Assembly (NCBI RefSeq): GCF_001548675.1
Contig: NZ_CP010834.1
Coordinates: forward strand, 1,399,501 to 1,463,500
Length of the DNA: 64,000 nucleotides
Direction: 5' to 3'
DNA from: Methanobrevibacter sp. YE315
GTDB lineage: Archaea > Methanobacteriota > Methanobacteria > Methanobacteriales > Methanobacteriaceae
Numbering within the stretch: position 1 is the first letter of the stretch; each line of letters opens with the position of its first letter. The position numbers and the translations under genes are program-made. Positions 36,944-45,246 of this stretch are shown here, in pieces. Under the pieces are notes generated by a model that saw nothing but the letters and a program-made list of their open reading frames with translations, was not told the DNA's origin and ran no database searches.

Positions 36944-38059
36944 TTAAAGTTTAACCATCACCCATCCAAGAGGTATTGTAATCAGACATGACAGAATTAC
37001 TGCCGGAGGCCACCAAAGATAACCTATAACCATTCCAATCATTACAATGGCAAATACCATCAAAAAGGAATAATTGTCATAGACCTTTATGAGTTCCTCA
37101 TTGTCCGAATCCGCTTTTATGAGATATCTTTTCAAGAAGATTCCAGATGCAGTAATTGCCAGATATTCCGCCCCATACAATGCTTGCGGCGCAAACGCAT
37201 AAAAGTTTTCGGCCACAAACTTTGTAAGATACGGAACCAATGAAAGTATGAAAAGAGAAATTCCGCTTGTCCAAATGACCTTGTAATCAATTCTTTTAAC
37301 AAAATTAAACAAATTAGTGTTATAAAGCCAATAATTGAAGCATAGAAGAAAGCTGATTGCATATGCTACAAATTCCAATTTCAAATCAAAGAGCGCCTGC
37401 CAGTTCCCGCTGTGAGCCATGGTAATTTCCAAAACAATGATTGTCAGCACAATGGCAATGATTGCATCAATCAATGCTTCGAATCTTTCACTGTCGACAA
37501 TTTCATGTTTGATGGTATTGTGGCTGAAAGTTGCATAGACAACTGCAACAACACAGCAAAGATCAATTCCTGGAGGATAAATCGTATAGGTCAATGCAAA
37601 TCCTATCAGGATAATGATTGTAGAAAGATAAGTGTGGATATTTTTAAAATCAACCAAAACGATTCCGGGATTTGCTTTGGCAATTGCATTCACTGACAGC
37701 AGATACATGACCTGCATGAAAAGGAAATTCAATCCGAACATTGTTTCACTGGCAATGGAACGGGGATTCAAGGTCAGCCATACGGAAAAATATGGAAGCA
37801 GCGACATTGAAAAAAGAAGCAGACCATAAAAAAACAGGGACTTATTGTCTATTTCATCAATCTTTTGAAACAGATTATGGTTTCCATGCCATATATTGAA
37901 AATCATCAAAAAGCAAACAAAATACGCCACATAGAAACTAATCAAATCACCCACTGCATCAAATGTTGGAGCAGCAGGCTGAACCAGTTTTAAAACAAGC
38001 ACAGTAATGATAATTGCAATGACTGCGTCAAAGAATGTTTCAAACCTTTGAGTTTTCAT
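36944..38059 (-). CDS. Two-repeat TMEM175/DUF1211 family putative K+ channel
   Basis: A 371-residue membrane protein made of two DUF1211 repeats. Repeat one starts RFETFFDAVIAIIITVLVLKL (residue 5) and repeat two RFEALIDAIIAIVLTIIVLEI (about 194); each carries the RF-xx-D-A-xx-AI pattern of TMEM175-family selectivity helices, with the usual FSD triplet replaced by FFD and LID. About twelve membrane helices are expected, as in animal TMEM175; most prokaryotic members have one repeat and assemble as tetramers. It would conduct K+ or another cation. The neighbours are stress and redox genes. Confidence 0.8.
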   Translation of the reverse strand: MKTQRFETFFDAVIAIIITVLVLKLVQPAAPTFDAVGDLISFYVAYFVCFLMIFNIWHGNHNLFQKIDEIDNKSLFFYGLLLFSMSLLPYFSVWLTLNPRSIASETMFGLNFLFMQVMYLLSVNAIAKANPGIVLVDFKNIHTYLSTIIILIGFALTYTIYPPGIDLCCVVAVVYATFSHNTIKHEIVDSERFEALIDAIIAIVLTIIVLEITMAHSGNWQALFDLKLEFVAYAISFLLCFNYWLYNTNLFNFVKRIDYKVIWTSGISLFILSLVPYLTKFVAENFYAFAPQALYGAEYLAITASGIFLKRYLIKADSDNEELIKVYDNYSFLMVFAIVMIGMVIGYLWWPPAVILSCLITIPLGWVMVKL

Positions 38060-38167
38060 ATTAATCTATTATATTTTTGGTATTAAAAGTAATTATCCAT
38101 CACCCAATCATGAGATGTCCATTTTAGCAAATGACTTACAAATTTAAAATTTGGCATTAACATCAGC

Positions 38168-38200
38168 CATTTGGGATTTGTAAATTGCTTTGGAAAACCC
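38168..38200 (-). repeat. Dispersed 33-bp intergenic element, copy A
   Basis: Shares the pattern CATTTGnGATTTGnAAATTG-CTTTGGAAAACCC with copies at 40423-40455 and 42233-42265. The homology with copy B extends about 30 bp further to the left (ATTTAAAATnTG..CATnAnCATCA). It is about 110 bp upstream of the TMEM175-like gene. Function unknown. Confidence 0.55.
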
Positions 38201-38331
38201 TGTATATGCTGGAGTTGAATCAAGTTTAATTTTCAATATCATTGGCGTTAATGTCAACAACATATCATAAAATGAAAGTTTTAAGAATTAGCTTTGTTTA
38301 AACGAATGAAAATCTTTAATTATTATAAGTT

Positions 38332-38450
38332 CTAAAAAAAGTAGTGTAGAGAGACCATAAGTATGACAACTATCGCATGTCCTTTCATATTTGACTCCTC
38401 TCCAAATAATTACTTAATTAATATTTTAAATTTCAAGTTATATTATAATT
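38332..38450 (-). pseudogene. Duplicated leader and start of a CMD/AhpD-like gene, relic
   Basis: The minus strand from 38450 to 38381 matches the leader of the CMD-like gene (34564-34636): an AT-rich stretch with TTAATTAA, then TTTGGAGAGGA, then ATATGAAAGG. The ATG at 38388 opens only 18 codons before TAG at 38332-38334, and after the first three residues (MKG) similarity stops. It looks like a second copy of that gene that lost its body, leaving a promoter and ribosome site. A functional 18-residue peptide cannot be excluded. Confidence 0.5.
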
Positions 38451-38584
38451 AAGTAGCTATTTTTTCTTTTCATTTAACAGTTGGTTTTACATTAACAACA
38501 GTAATTTTAGATTTGGATATGAAAATAAATTAGTTTTTAGACATCTCAATGACTGCCCATAATAAAAAATAGAAAAGAAAGTAT

Positions 38585-39361
38585 TTATGGATAAATACTT
38601 TGCGGAGGATTTTCCAAATCAATGACTTTTTTATTTTCAAGGTTTTCATGACCTAATGGAGTATGTGTGGACAAATATACTGTAGGATTGCTTTTAATGA
38701 ACTCCCTGACATTGTCCAAGGTTTCCCTTGCCTTTGCAACATCCTCAAAAACAATTGACAGCTTATTTTCATACAATGCCTCATCGGTATAGGTTACATC
38801 GCCATGAAACATATAAAACAGTCCGCCATCTTCTGCAATGACAATACTGTTGCCTGTTGTATGGCCAATGGCTTCAATAAGATATACTCCATCGACAATC
38901 CTTTCTGATTTTTCAAAGTTATGATATGATCCATCCTTGAATTCAACAGGGATGATGTTGTCTCCTGTGAGATTCAATTCTTCGGCTTCTGTTTTAGAAA
39001 GATATATCTTTGCATTTGGAAACTGTCTTAACTCGCCAGTATGGTCTGCATGTTTATGGGTAATCAGAATCTTTGTTATGTCTTCTGGCTTATATCCCAG
39101 ATTGTTGAGTGCTGTAAGATAGTCGCTGATTCGCTCACCCATTGACAGAGGTGTGTTTTCATCAACTTCCATCTGCGGCGCTTCACTCGGCATGTCGGTA
39201 TCTACAAGGATTACTTCATCACCTGTGTCAATCAGGTAGTTTTGAATGCTTGAGCGGTATTTTACTGAAGCGTCGAATTTATCCATGCCTTCTTCTCCGC
39301 CGAAAGCGAAGGTCTGTTTCATGAAACCGTTTTCATATGTTTTGATAGCTTTAATTTCCAT
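38585..39361 (-). CDS. Metallo-beta-lactamase-fold hydrolase, AHL-lactonase-like
   Basis: A 258-residue MBL-fold protein with the zinc motif THKHADHTGEL (HxHxDH), a later ligand in AIGHTTGNS, and the bridging aspartate in FHGDVTYTDE. General architecture and LVDTDMPSE resemble quorum-quenching lactonase-like hydrolases, but the substrate is not deducible. ATG 39361 is preferred; ATG 39370 adds three residues. It overlaps the upstream bacterioferritin-like gene by about 11 bp, so the two are co-expressed. Confidence 0.85.
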   Translation of the reverse strand: MEIKAIKTYENGFMKQTFAFGGEEGMDKFDASVKYRSSIQNYLIDTGDEVILVDTDMPSEAPQMEVDENTPLSMGERISDYLTALNNLGYKPEDITKILITHKHADHTGELRQFPNAKIYLSKTEAEELNLTGDNIIPVEFKDGSYHNFEKSERIVDGVYLIEAIGHTTGNSIVIAEDGGLFYMFHGDVTYTDEALYENKLSIVFEDVAKARETLDNVREFIKSNPTVYLSTHTPLGHENLENKKVIDLENPPQSIYP

Positions 39362-39830
39362 TTTGATCATTGATTAACAGTTGTGTTAGATAATTCTGTT
39401 TTCCAATCATTTTACAGAGGTCTAGTTGTTGTTCTGACCAGTACATGTCTTCCTCTTCGTCTTTGAGATATACTTTCATTAAATCATAGGTTGTTGTATC
39501 CAATATTCCGGATTCCATTACATCATTTAAATAGGCAATTCCTTCAACGGATACGTTGTAGTCATGTTCAATGAATTCTACAATGTCTGTGAATACTGGT
39601 GCTTCAGGTGCTGCTTCTTGCTTGAGTTCGCCTCCTAAATCAAGGATGCGGTCCATGAACTGTTCGACGAAATCCAGCTCTTCTGTTGCATGTGCTGTAT
39701 ATTTGTCTCCAAGAGACTGGAAGCCTAGGCCTGCAAATATTTTTGATTGGATTCTGTGTCCAAATGAGTTTGCAGCAAGACCAGTTACTAAGAATTGTAA
39801 AAATTCAATTGTTTTTTCTTTATCTGACAT
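39351..39830 (-). CDS. Bacterioferritin-like diiron protein
   Basis: A 159-residue four-helix bundle. HATEELDFVEQFMDRILDLGGEL and YLKDEEEDMYWSEQQLDLCKMIGKQNYL closely follow bacterioferritin helices B and D, including EE-type iron ligands. The first helix is shortened and some ligands are changed (E-x2-H to E-x3-F near FVEQF), so ferroxidase activity is uncertain. It probably stores or detoxifies iron. A perfect palindrome lies 24 bp upstream, and a MarR regulator gene precedes it on the same strand. Confidence 0.8.
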   Translation of the reverse strand: MSDKEKTIEFLQFLVTGLAANSFGHRIQSKIFAGLGFQSLGDKYTAHATEELDFVEQFMDRILDLGGELKQEAAPEAPVFTDIVEFIEHDYNVSVEGIAYLNDVMESGILDTTTYDLMKVYLKDEEEDMYWSEQQLDLCKMIGKQNYLTQLLINDQNGN

Positions 39831-39853
39831 GATTTATCACCTAAAACATTAAT

Positions 39854-39872
39854 GACTTAAGAGTCTTAAGTC
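39854..39872. promoter_or_regulatory. Perfect 19-bp palindrome, candidate MarR operator
   Basis: GACTTAAG (39854-39861) and CTTAAGTC (39865-39872) are perfect inverted repeats around AGT, between the marR-like gene and the bacterioferritin-like gene. The length and dyad are typical of MarR-family operators. Confidence 0.65.
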
Positions 39873-39909
39873 TTAATTTTAAGGTTTATCTGAAATAATA
39901 TATAAAAGT

Positions 39910-40359
39910 TTAGTATGAATTAATAGCCAGTTGAGAATAATCGTATAGCATTTTTTTGAATTTTTCAACATCTTCTGGAGAATAATTTTCAAAGAATTTG
40001 GCTTCACCTTCATAAGCTTCTTTTAGTAATTTGAAATGAATTTCCTTTCCTTTTTCTGTTAAATTTAAAATTCTCCGGCTTTTGTTTTTCTCATCAACAT
40101 CCCGTTTTACCAATCCATTTTTTTCAAGTCTCTTAATTATTTGGGCGACATTTGATTCGCTTACAAACAATAACTCCGCCAAATCCTTTTGGGAACAGTT
40201 CGGATAGTAGAAAATATTAGCAAGATACGTAAAGTCATAAGGAGTGATATCCTCATGTTTCTTTTTTAGATAGTACTTAAAATGCAAATTAATGTAGTCA
40301 ATGTAGAGCAAAGCAGGCGTAAACATTATTCTTTCATGATCAAAATTTAAATCTGCCAT
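39910..40359 (-). CDS. MarR-family transcriptional regulator
   Basis: A 149-residue winged-helix protein (NCSQKDLAELLFVSESNVAQIIKRLEKNGLVKRDVDEKNKSRRILNLTEKG). It is the standard MarR size and order: dimerisation helices, wHTH, C-terminal helix. It lies upstream of the bacterioferritin-like and MBL genes on the same strand, with the candidate operator between. The ligand (oxidant, phenolic or metal) is unknown. Confidence 0.9.
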   Translation of the reverse strand: MADLNFDHERIMFTPALLYIDYINLHFKYYLKKKHEDITPYDFTYLANIFYYPNCSQKDLAELLFVSESNVAQIIKRLEKNGLVKRDVDEKNKSRRILNLTEKGKEIHFKLLKEAYEGEAKFFENYSPEDVEKFKKMLYDYSQLAINSY

Positions 40360-40702
40360 TTTTCAATCCACCTCAATATAACTATTGGACTTTTATAGAT
40401 TTAAAATATGACATAACATCATCATTTGAGATTTAAAAATTACTTTGAGAATCCATGTGATAATCCTCTTTAACTACCAAATCTGATTTCAAAGGTTATG
40501 GATAGTTTAATGAGTAAATTTTAAACATCTAAACTGTTATGCTAATTTTAAAAAAAGAAAAATAGTCAACATTATATAAATAAAATATATTACTACAAAA
40601 ATCAATAAATAGTAATATATAACTTTAAAAATTTGAAAATTTGATAACCAACATTCTATAATTTAGGATATAAATCATATCCCCAATATATAATCAGATA
40701 AT
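40360..40702. other. Divergent intergenic region with repeat copy B
   Basis: About 343 bp, AT-rich, no coding frame. It holds repeat copy B at 40423-40455 and the promoters of the marR-like and LytS-like genes. Confidence 0.5.
40423..40455 (-). repeat. Dispersed 33-bp intergenic element, copy B
   Basis: CATTTGAGATTTAAAAATTA-CTTTGAGAATCCA, the most diverged of three copies, about 64 bp upstream of the marR-like gene. It shares extra upstream sequence with copy A. Confidence 0.5.
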
Positions 40703-41779
40703 ATGTTCTCTAATCTTAAAAATAAACTCACTGGCGATAAAAAGATTCTAATATTACTTTCAATATTGTTAGTTTTCAATATCGCCTTGTTTATTAATCT
40801 ATTTGCTTATATGATTATTGTTAAGCATTTAAGCGCATCAGCTTTACATGACCTTGTTACAATCATTTCAGCAATCATAATTTTAGGTTTTATTTCGACT
40901 AGGCTCACGAAACTTAAAGAATTAACCGATGGATCAGTTTATGAAATCGGTTATCTGATTATTATGGGTTTGTTAAGCCTTACTATTTCCTATTTTAATA
41001 AATCCACTAATGGTGAATCATTATGGGCCCCATTTCTAGAAATGTTTAGGATGTTATCTGTAGTTCTGATTTTAACATACCTTGCCACTAAATCTAAAAG
41101 TTTTCAAGCTATACTTAGAGGCGATAATTCTCGCAGAACCATAATCTGGCAGATTATCATATTTTCCATTCTAGGAATTCTTGCATCATATTTCACCATG
41201 AATGTCAATGGAATTCCCGCCAATTCAAGAGGATTAATTGTAATGATATCCTCAATGCTTGGAGGACCATATGTCGGAATACCTGTAGGAATAATATCCG
41301 GACTCTGGAGATATAGCCTGGGGGGCCCTACTGCCTTGGCATGTGGTGTTGCAACAATAATGGCAGGCATTGTTGGAAGTCTCGTCTATATATGGAACAA
41401 CGGAGAATTCTTAAGGTCATATAAAGCCGCACTTCTAATGCTTTTATATAGTGGATTTGACATGTTTCTAGTAACTGTATTAACCCCCCAACCAGATGGA
41501 ATCATTATCGCCAATGCCCTTTATGCTCCAATGACATTCGGTGCCGTTCTTGGAATGATACTCTTTACCATGTTCTTAGGTGAGAAAAAAGAGGAAGTGC
41601 AAATAAGCGAGGAATTAAAACAAACCCTTGATGACAACACTGATAAAATCTCAGTCAATAGTGATATAATTGATGTAAACACAGATAGGATAATTGAAAT
41701 GTCACAAGAATTAAAAGAATATAAAGATAAAGTTGATAAATTAGAGCAGGAATTAAGTGATATTAAAAATAAATTGTAA
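40703..41779 (+). CDS. LytS-like membrane sensor ending in a coiled coil, no output domain
   Basis: A 358-residue protein with an eight-helix membrane part. The second half carries the 5TM-5TMR_LYT signature (IPANSRGLIVMISSMLGGPYVGIPVGIISGLWRYSLGGPTALACGVATIMAGIVGS). After residue about 300 a heptad-patterned cytoplasmic tail follows (DNTDKISVNSDIIDVNTDRIIEMSQELKEYKDKVDKLEQELSDIKNKL). Bacterial LytS continues into a histidine kinase, but none is present here or next door. It may signal through a protein partner held by the coiled coil. No strong ribosome site precedes ATG 40703. Confidence 0.75.
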   Translation: MFSNLKNKLTGDKKILILLSILLVFNIALFINLFAYMIIVKHLSASALHDLVTIISAIIILGFISTRLTKLKELTDGSVYEIGYLIIMGLLSLTISYFNKSTNGESLWAPFLEMFRMLSVVLILTYLATKSKSFQAILRGDNSRRTIIWQIIIFSILGILASYFTMNVNGIPANSRGLIVMISSMLGGPYVGIPVGIISGLWRYSLGGPTALACGVATIMAGIVGSLVYIWNNGEFLRSYKAALLMLLYSGFDMFLVTVLTPQPDGIIIANALYAPMTFGAVLGMILFTMFLGEKKEEVQISEELKQTLDDNTDKISVNSDIIDVNTDRIIEMSQELKEYKDKVDKLEQELSDIKNKL

Positions 41780-41895
41780 TAATTTCATCGTTTGGCGGAC
41801 TTTTTTTAATCTTTAGTTTATAGGCAGTTTTATCATTAACTAATCATTAAATATTGTTAATAGAAAAAAGTTTAATAGAATAGGAGTTATCTAAA

Positions 41896-42228
41896 ATGAA
41901 TAATATAATCTTTCTTTTACTTGCCATTATATTTGAAACAAGTGCTACAACACTATTAAAAGTTTCTGATGGATTTAGTAAACTTTTACCAACCATAGCA
42001 TCAATCATACTATATATACTTTCATTTTATTGCCTTAGTAACTGCTTAAAAACAGTACCTATAGGAATTGCTTACGCCATTTGGTCAGCATTAGGAATAG
42101 TGCTTGTGACACTTGTCGGCATTATTGCGTTTAAGCAAACACCTGATTGGGCTGCAATCATTGGGCTTTTATTAATCATTATTGGAGTAGGAGTGCTGAA
42201 TTTATTCTCAAATATGGCCATTCACTAA
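41896..42228 (+). CDS. Small multidrug-resistance (SMR/EmrE-type) transporter
   Basis: A 110-residue four-helix protein. The first helix has the essential glutamate (LLAIIFETSATTLLKVSDGF) and PIGIAYAIWSALGIVLVTLVG is the SMR signature. It would exchange cations or small toxic organic cations for protons as a dimer. It stands 116 bp behind the LytS-like gene. Confidence 0.93.
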   Translation: MNNIIFLLLAIIFETSATTLLKVSDGFSKLLPTIASIILYILSFYCLSNCLKTVPIGIAYAIWSALGIVLVTLVGIIAFKQTPDWAAIIGLLLIIIGVGVLNLFSNMAIH

Positions 42229-42232
42229 AAAC

Positions 42233-42265
42233 CATATTAGATTTGAAACTTGCTTTGGAAAACCC
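42233..42265. repeat. Dispersed 33-bp intergenic element, copy C
   Basis: CATATTAGATTTGAAACTTG-CTTTGGAAAACCC, matching copy A over GATTTG and CTTTGGAAAACCC; lies just beyond the SMR stop in the gap to the DUF1848 gene. Confidence 0.5.
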
Positions 42266-42291
42266 AATGGTGCATTACTTCTTTTAATCAT

Positions 42292-43230
42292 TTAAAAATC
42301 AAATAATGTTGTTTGATTCTGTTCAATATAACTTATTACCTCTGTCTCAATTAGCTTATCATTTTCTTTTAGGTGTCCAAGCAACAATGGTGATTTCTCA
42401 TCATGCAGTTTTATAACTTTTTTGGGGATATCCGGTTTTCTGTTGGCGTAGCAATATTTACATTCACTTAAACAGGAATTGTAATCACCAATATCCCTTG
42501 ATGGAATGCAATGACAGTTTTCTCTAATTCCGGTTCCTTTAACATTTTTGTAAACTACATTATGTGCCTGCTGCAATATTTCCCTAGTTGTACATCCTGA
42601 AGCATGTATGCCATATTTCCCATAGCTTTCGTTTGTTGCACATGTTTGAGTATAAAGATTATATTTTTTTGATATCTCTCCAATTCCTTTCAATAATCTT
42701 TCCTTATCTTTTTCAGTGAGTGGAATTATCTCAGGCATGTTCTCTTCAACTTTCTTATACATATCCACAAAGCTGAAGATGCATCTGTAAACCAATGGTG
42801 CAATCTTTTCAGCCATATACTCAAAAGTTTCCAAATGTTTTTCAACAGTGTATTTTTCAGTCAGAAGTATCGGATCATATCTCCATAGGATTTTATTGCT
42901 GCCAACAATATCCGATAATCTTTCCAATGTCTTTATGGATTGATTTATTGTCGGAACTTTCGGTTCTACATCCTTGCCATAGCAGGTAATTGTATATTGG
43001 CACAGAATATGATACTTTTCATCTATCTCACTTATATGCTCCAATATAGGTTGGTAGTTTTTAGAGCAAAACAGAATACAATCCACATCCTCCGGCTTTA
43101 AACTTAACTTGTATACGTTCTCCTTTGCAAATGGATTTCTTGAATATGCATATCCCTCTTCAAGCCTGTTCAATAGCCATGGAGTGTAATAGTTCACTAT
43201 ATCTGTTCTTCCGCCAACGTTTATTATCAT
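42292..43230 (-). CDS. DUF1848 family protein
   Basis: A 312-residue protein with the DUF1848 pattern: N-terminal IINVGGRTDIVNYYTPWLLNRLEEG, central WRYDPILL and a C-terminal cysteine array (CHCIPSRDIGDYNSCLSECKYCYAN), plus CATN and CTTRE further in. The cysteine spacing resembles an Fe-S site of radical-type proteins, but the function is unknown. It stands alone on the minus strand. Confidence 0.85.
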   Translation of the reverse strand: MIINVGGRTDIVNYYTPWLLNRLEEGYAYSRNPFAKENVYKLSLKPEDVDCILFCSKNYQPILEHISEIDEKYHILCQYTITCYGKDVEPKVPTINQSIKTLERLSDIVGSNKILWRYDPILLTEKYTVEKHLETFEYMAEKIAPLVYRCIFSFVDMYKKVEENMPEIIPLTEKDKERLLKGIGEISKKYNLYTQTCATNESYGKYGIHASGCTTREILQQAHNVVYKNVKGTGIRENCHCIPSRDIGDYNSCLSECKYCYANRKPDIPKKVIKLHDEKSPLLLGHLKENDKLIETEVISYIEQNQTTLFDF

Positions 43231-43287
43231 CTTATCACATAATATATTTGGTGTGCATCACATTTTTTATTTTTGTTTTTACCGGCA

Positions 43288-44859
43288 TCATGCATCAAAT
43301 TCTGATAAATCAATTATGTTCATAACAACTGAATTATTTTGGGCATCTAAACTAACGGTGTCTACATAAATCGCTCCGCCTTCATCAGTACAATGATTAT
43401 TTAAAAAGACACAACCTGAAATGCTAAGAACATCCATCTTTTCATCGGAAATGTAAATTGCACCACCATCATCACTGGTTTTTGCACCCTCACCAGCCTT
43501 ATTGCCAATGAATATTCCGCTTTTAATATCCTCTTTAAATGACTCTGTATATATTGCACCGCCTTGAAACTTATATGCCACATTATTCTCAAAATAAGAA
43601 GCAGGACCCCATAAACTCGCAGTTTTCGCATGTATTGCCCCACCACTATTTTCCGCATAGTTATTTATAAATCTGCAGTTATAAGAATTAGTTTCCTGCC
43701 ATGAGTTTATGGCTCCTCCCCAGCATCTTTCAATTAATGCTCCTTCTACCCTATTTGAATCGAATACGGAATTATGTACATTACAATGGTAAGAAGTATC
43801 AATTGCTCCGCCATCTGTTTTCGCCTTATTTCCCTTGAAATATGAGCAGTATACATCTGCATCGCTTCTACTATATATGGCTCCACCGCCACAACTTTTT
43901 GCTTGGTTGTCAATAAAAAATGAGATAGGTTCAGTAGCCCAATTGTCATCGTTAACACATACCCAATCAGCTCTTACAGCTCCGCCATAATCTTCAGCAG
44001 TATTGGACTTGAAAGTTGAGTTGTAAATGTAAAGATAAACATTTTGATAAATCGCCCCACCTTCTTTTCCAGCAGAATTCTTTTCAAAGGTACAGCCGTG
44101 TACCCATGCGTAAGATAAACCTGTATAATCACTACCTTTAGCATAAACCGCACCTCCATTTTCTTTCGCAGAATTTGAAGAGAAATATGAATCATCGATA
44201 TGGAAATCTCCAATACCATATATAGCTCCACCATTCTCCTTTTCCGCTTTATTGTTTATAAATGTACAATTTATAATAGAAATTGAAGAACGCTGTACTC
44301 CATTATATATTGCTCCACCGTTTTTAGTTGCCTTATTATCTCGAAATGTACAATTGATAATAATGTATTTTGCAGAACCGGTAATGGCAATTGCGCCCCC
44401 ATTTTCAGTATAATCATTATTACAGTTACATATTACAAGATTCTTTAAGTATATGACTCAGCTGCTTGAATAAAATGCACTGCAGCCTCCCTCATTTAAA
44501 CCGTTAAGTTTATGGCCGTGTCCATCAATAGTTAAATCTTTATTAAGCTGGATTCTGGAACCGTAATGTCCATTATAATCCCTATACAAATCCAAAGTGA
44601 ATCCTTTAGGAGCCGCATTTATCTCTCTTTGAAGGTCATCAAATGTGCCGGGTCCAGGATCACTGCCCCATAGTTCATTATTATCATGATTTTGAGAACT
44701 TAAGTTCTCATTAATTTCTAAATAATTTCCCTCATTAACAATTAACTGCCCATCAACATCAGTATCATTTAAATCCGCCGCTGAAACGACAGTTATTGAT
44801 AAAATAAAAAGCATTAATGAAAAAATATTAACGTTTTGAATTTCATCATATTGCCTCAT
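43288..44859 (-). pseudogene. Beta-helix adhesin-like protein gene interrupted by one in-frame TGA
   Basis: From ATG 44859 the frame runs 133 codons (signal peptide to about residue 28, then LDLYRDYNGHYGSRIQLNKDLTIDGHGHKLNG), stops at TGA 44458-44460, and stays open in the same frame for a further 389 codons to the stop at 43288. The second part is a regular beta-helix of NGGAIY-type repeats (TKNGGAIYNG, KENGGAIYG, EDYGGAV, DEGGAIYVD) with no internal start near the break. The protein also ends abruptly after the helix with no Ig domain or membrane anchor, so the gene looks both nonsense-mutated and 3'-truncated. The residue before the TGA in related proteins is usually followed by Gly, fitting a GGA-to-TGA change. 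Confidence 0.8.
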
Positions 44860-45246
44860 CTCTATATATTATTAATATATACGTATATTATTTTTAATAA
44901 AACTTATTATTAGAATGCAAAACTTTAAAAACTTAAATGATTTTTAGTAAATCATTGCTCTCATCACAATACTTCAATTTCAAATCAAATCTTTTTAAAA
45001 CTTATTTATATGTTTTAAACCCCTTCTTCAATGATTATTGACTTCTCCATATAATATAGGTATTTTAATTTTTAAATCCTATAATTAAAAATTTTCATAA
45101 AATTTATAGTTTTTATCAGTATACAATTAAAAAAAAAACAAATTTTTACGGATTATTTTCAGCACATCCCCCTTAAAAATATAATAACAATGAGAATAAA
45201 ATTAATTAACATATGAATTCAAATTAGATGTGAAAAAAGTGTTAAG
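44860..45246. other. Divergent intergenic region, AT-rich
   Basis: About 387 bp with no coding frame or distinctive repeat. It must contain the promoter of the phosphatase gene and that of the broken surface-protein gene. Confidence 0.5.

Larger units (their letters stand above)
38060..38584. other. Intergenic region with repeat element and gene-start relic
   Basis: About 525 bp. It contains repeat copy A (38168-38200) and a relic or short gene start (38332-38450). The rest is AT-rich and has no coding frame. Confidence 0.5.

Noticed and set aside
43288-43581. Separate 97-residue gene at the end of the broken surface-protein gene
   Set aside because: It is the in-frame continuation of the frame beginning at 44859, and its GTG is an internal valine codon in the beta-helix.
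44458-44460. TGA recoded as selenocysteine or pyrrolysine
   Set aside because: Pyrrolysine uses TAG, no selenocysteine-type context or partner genes are seen, and a Gly/Arg codon changed to TGA explains it more simply.
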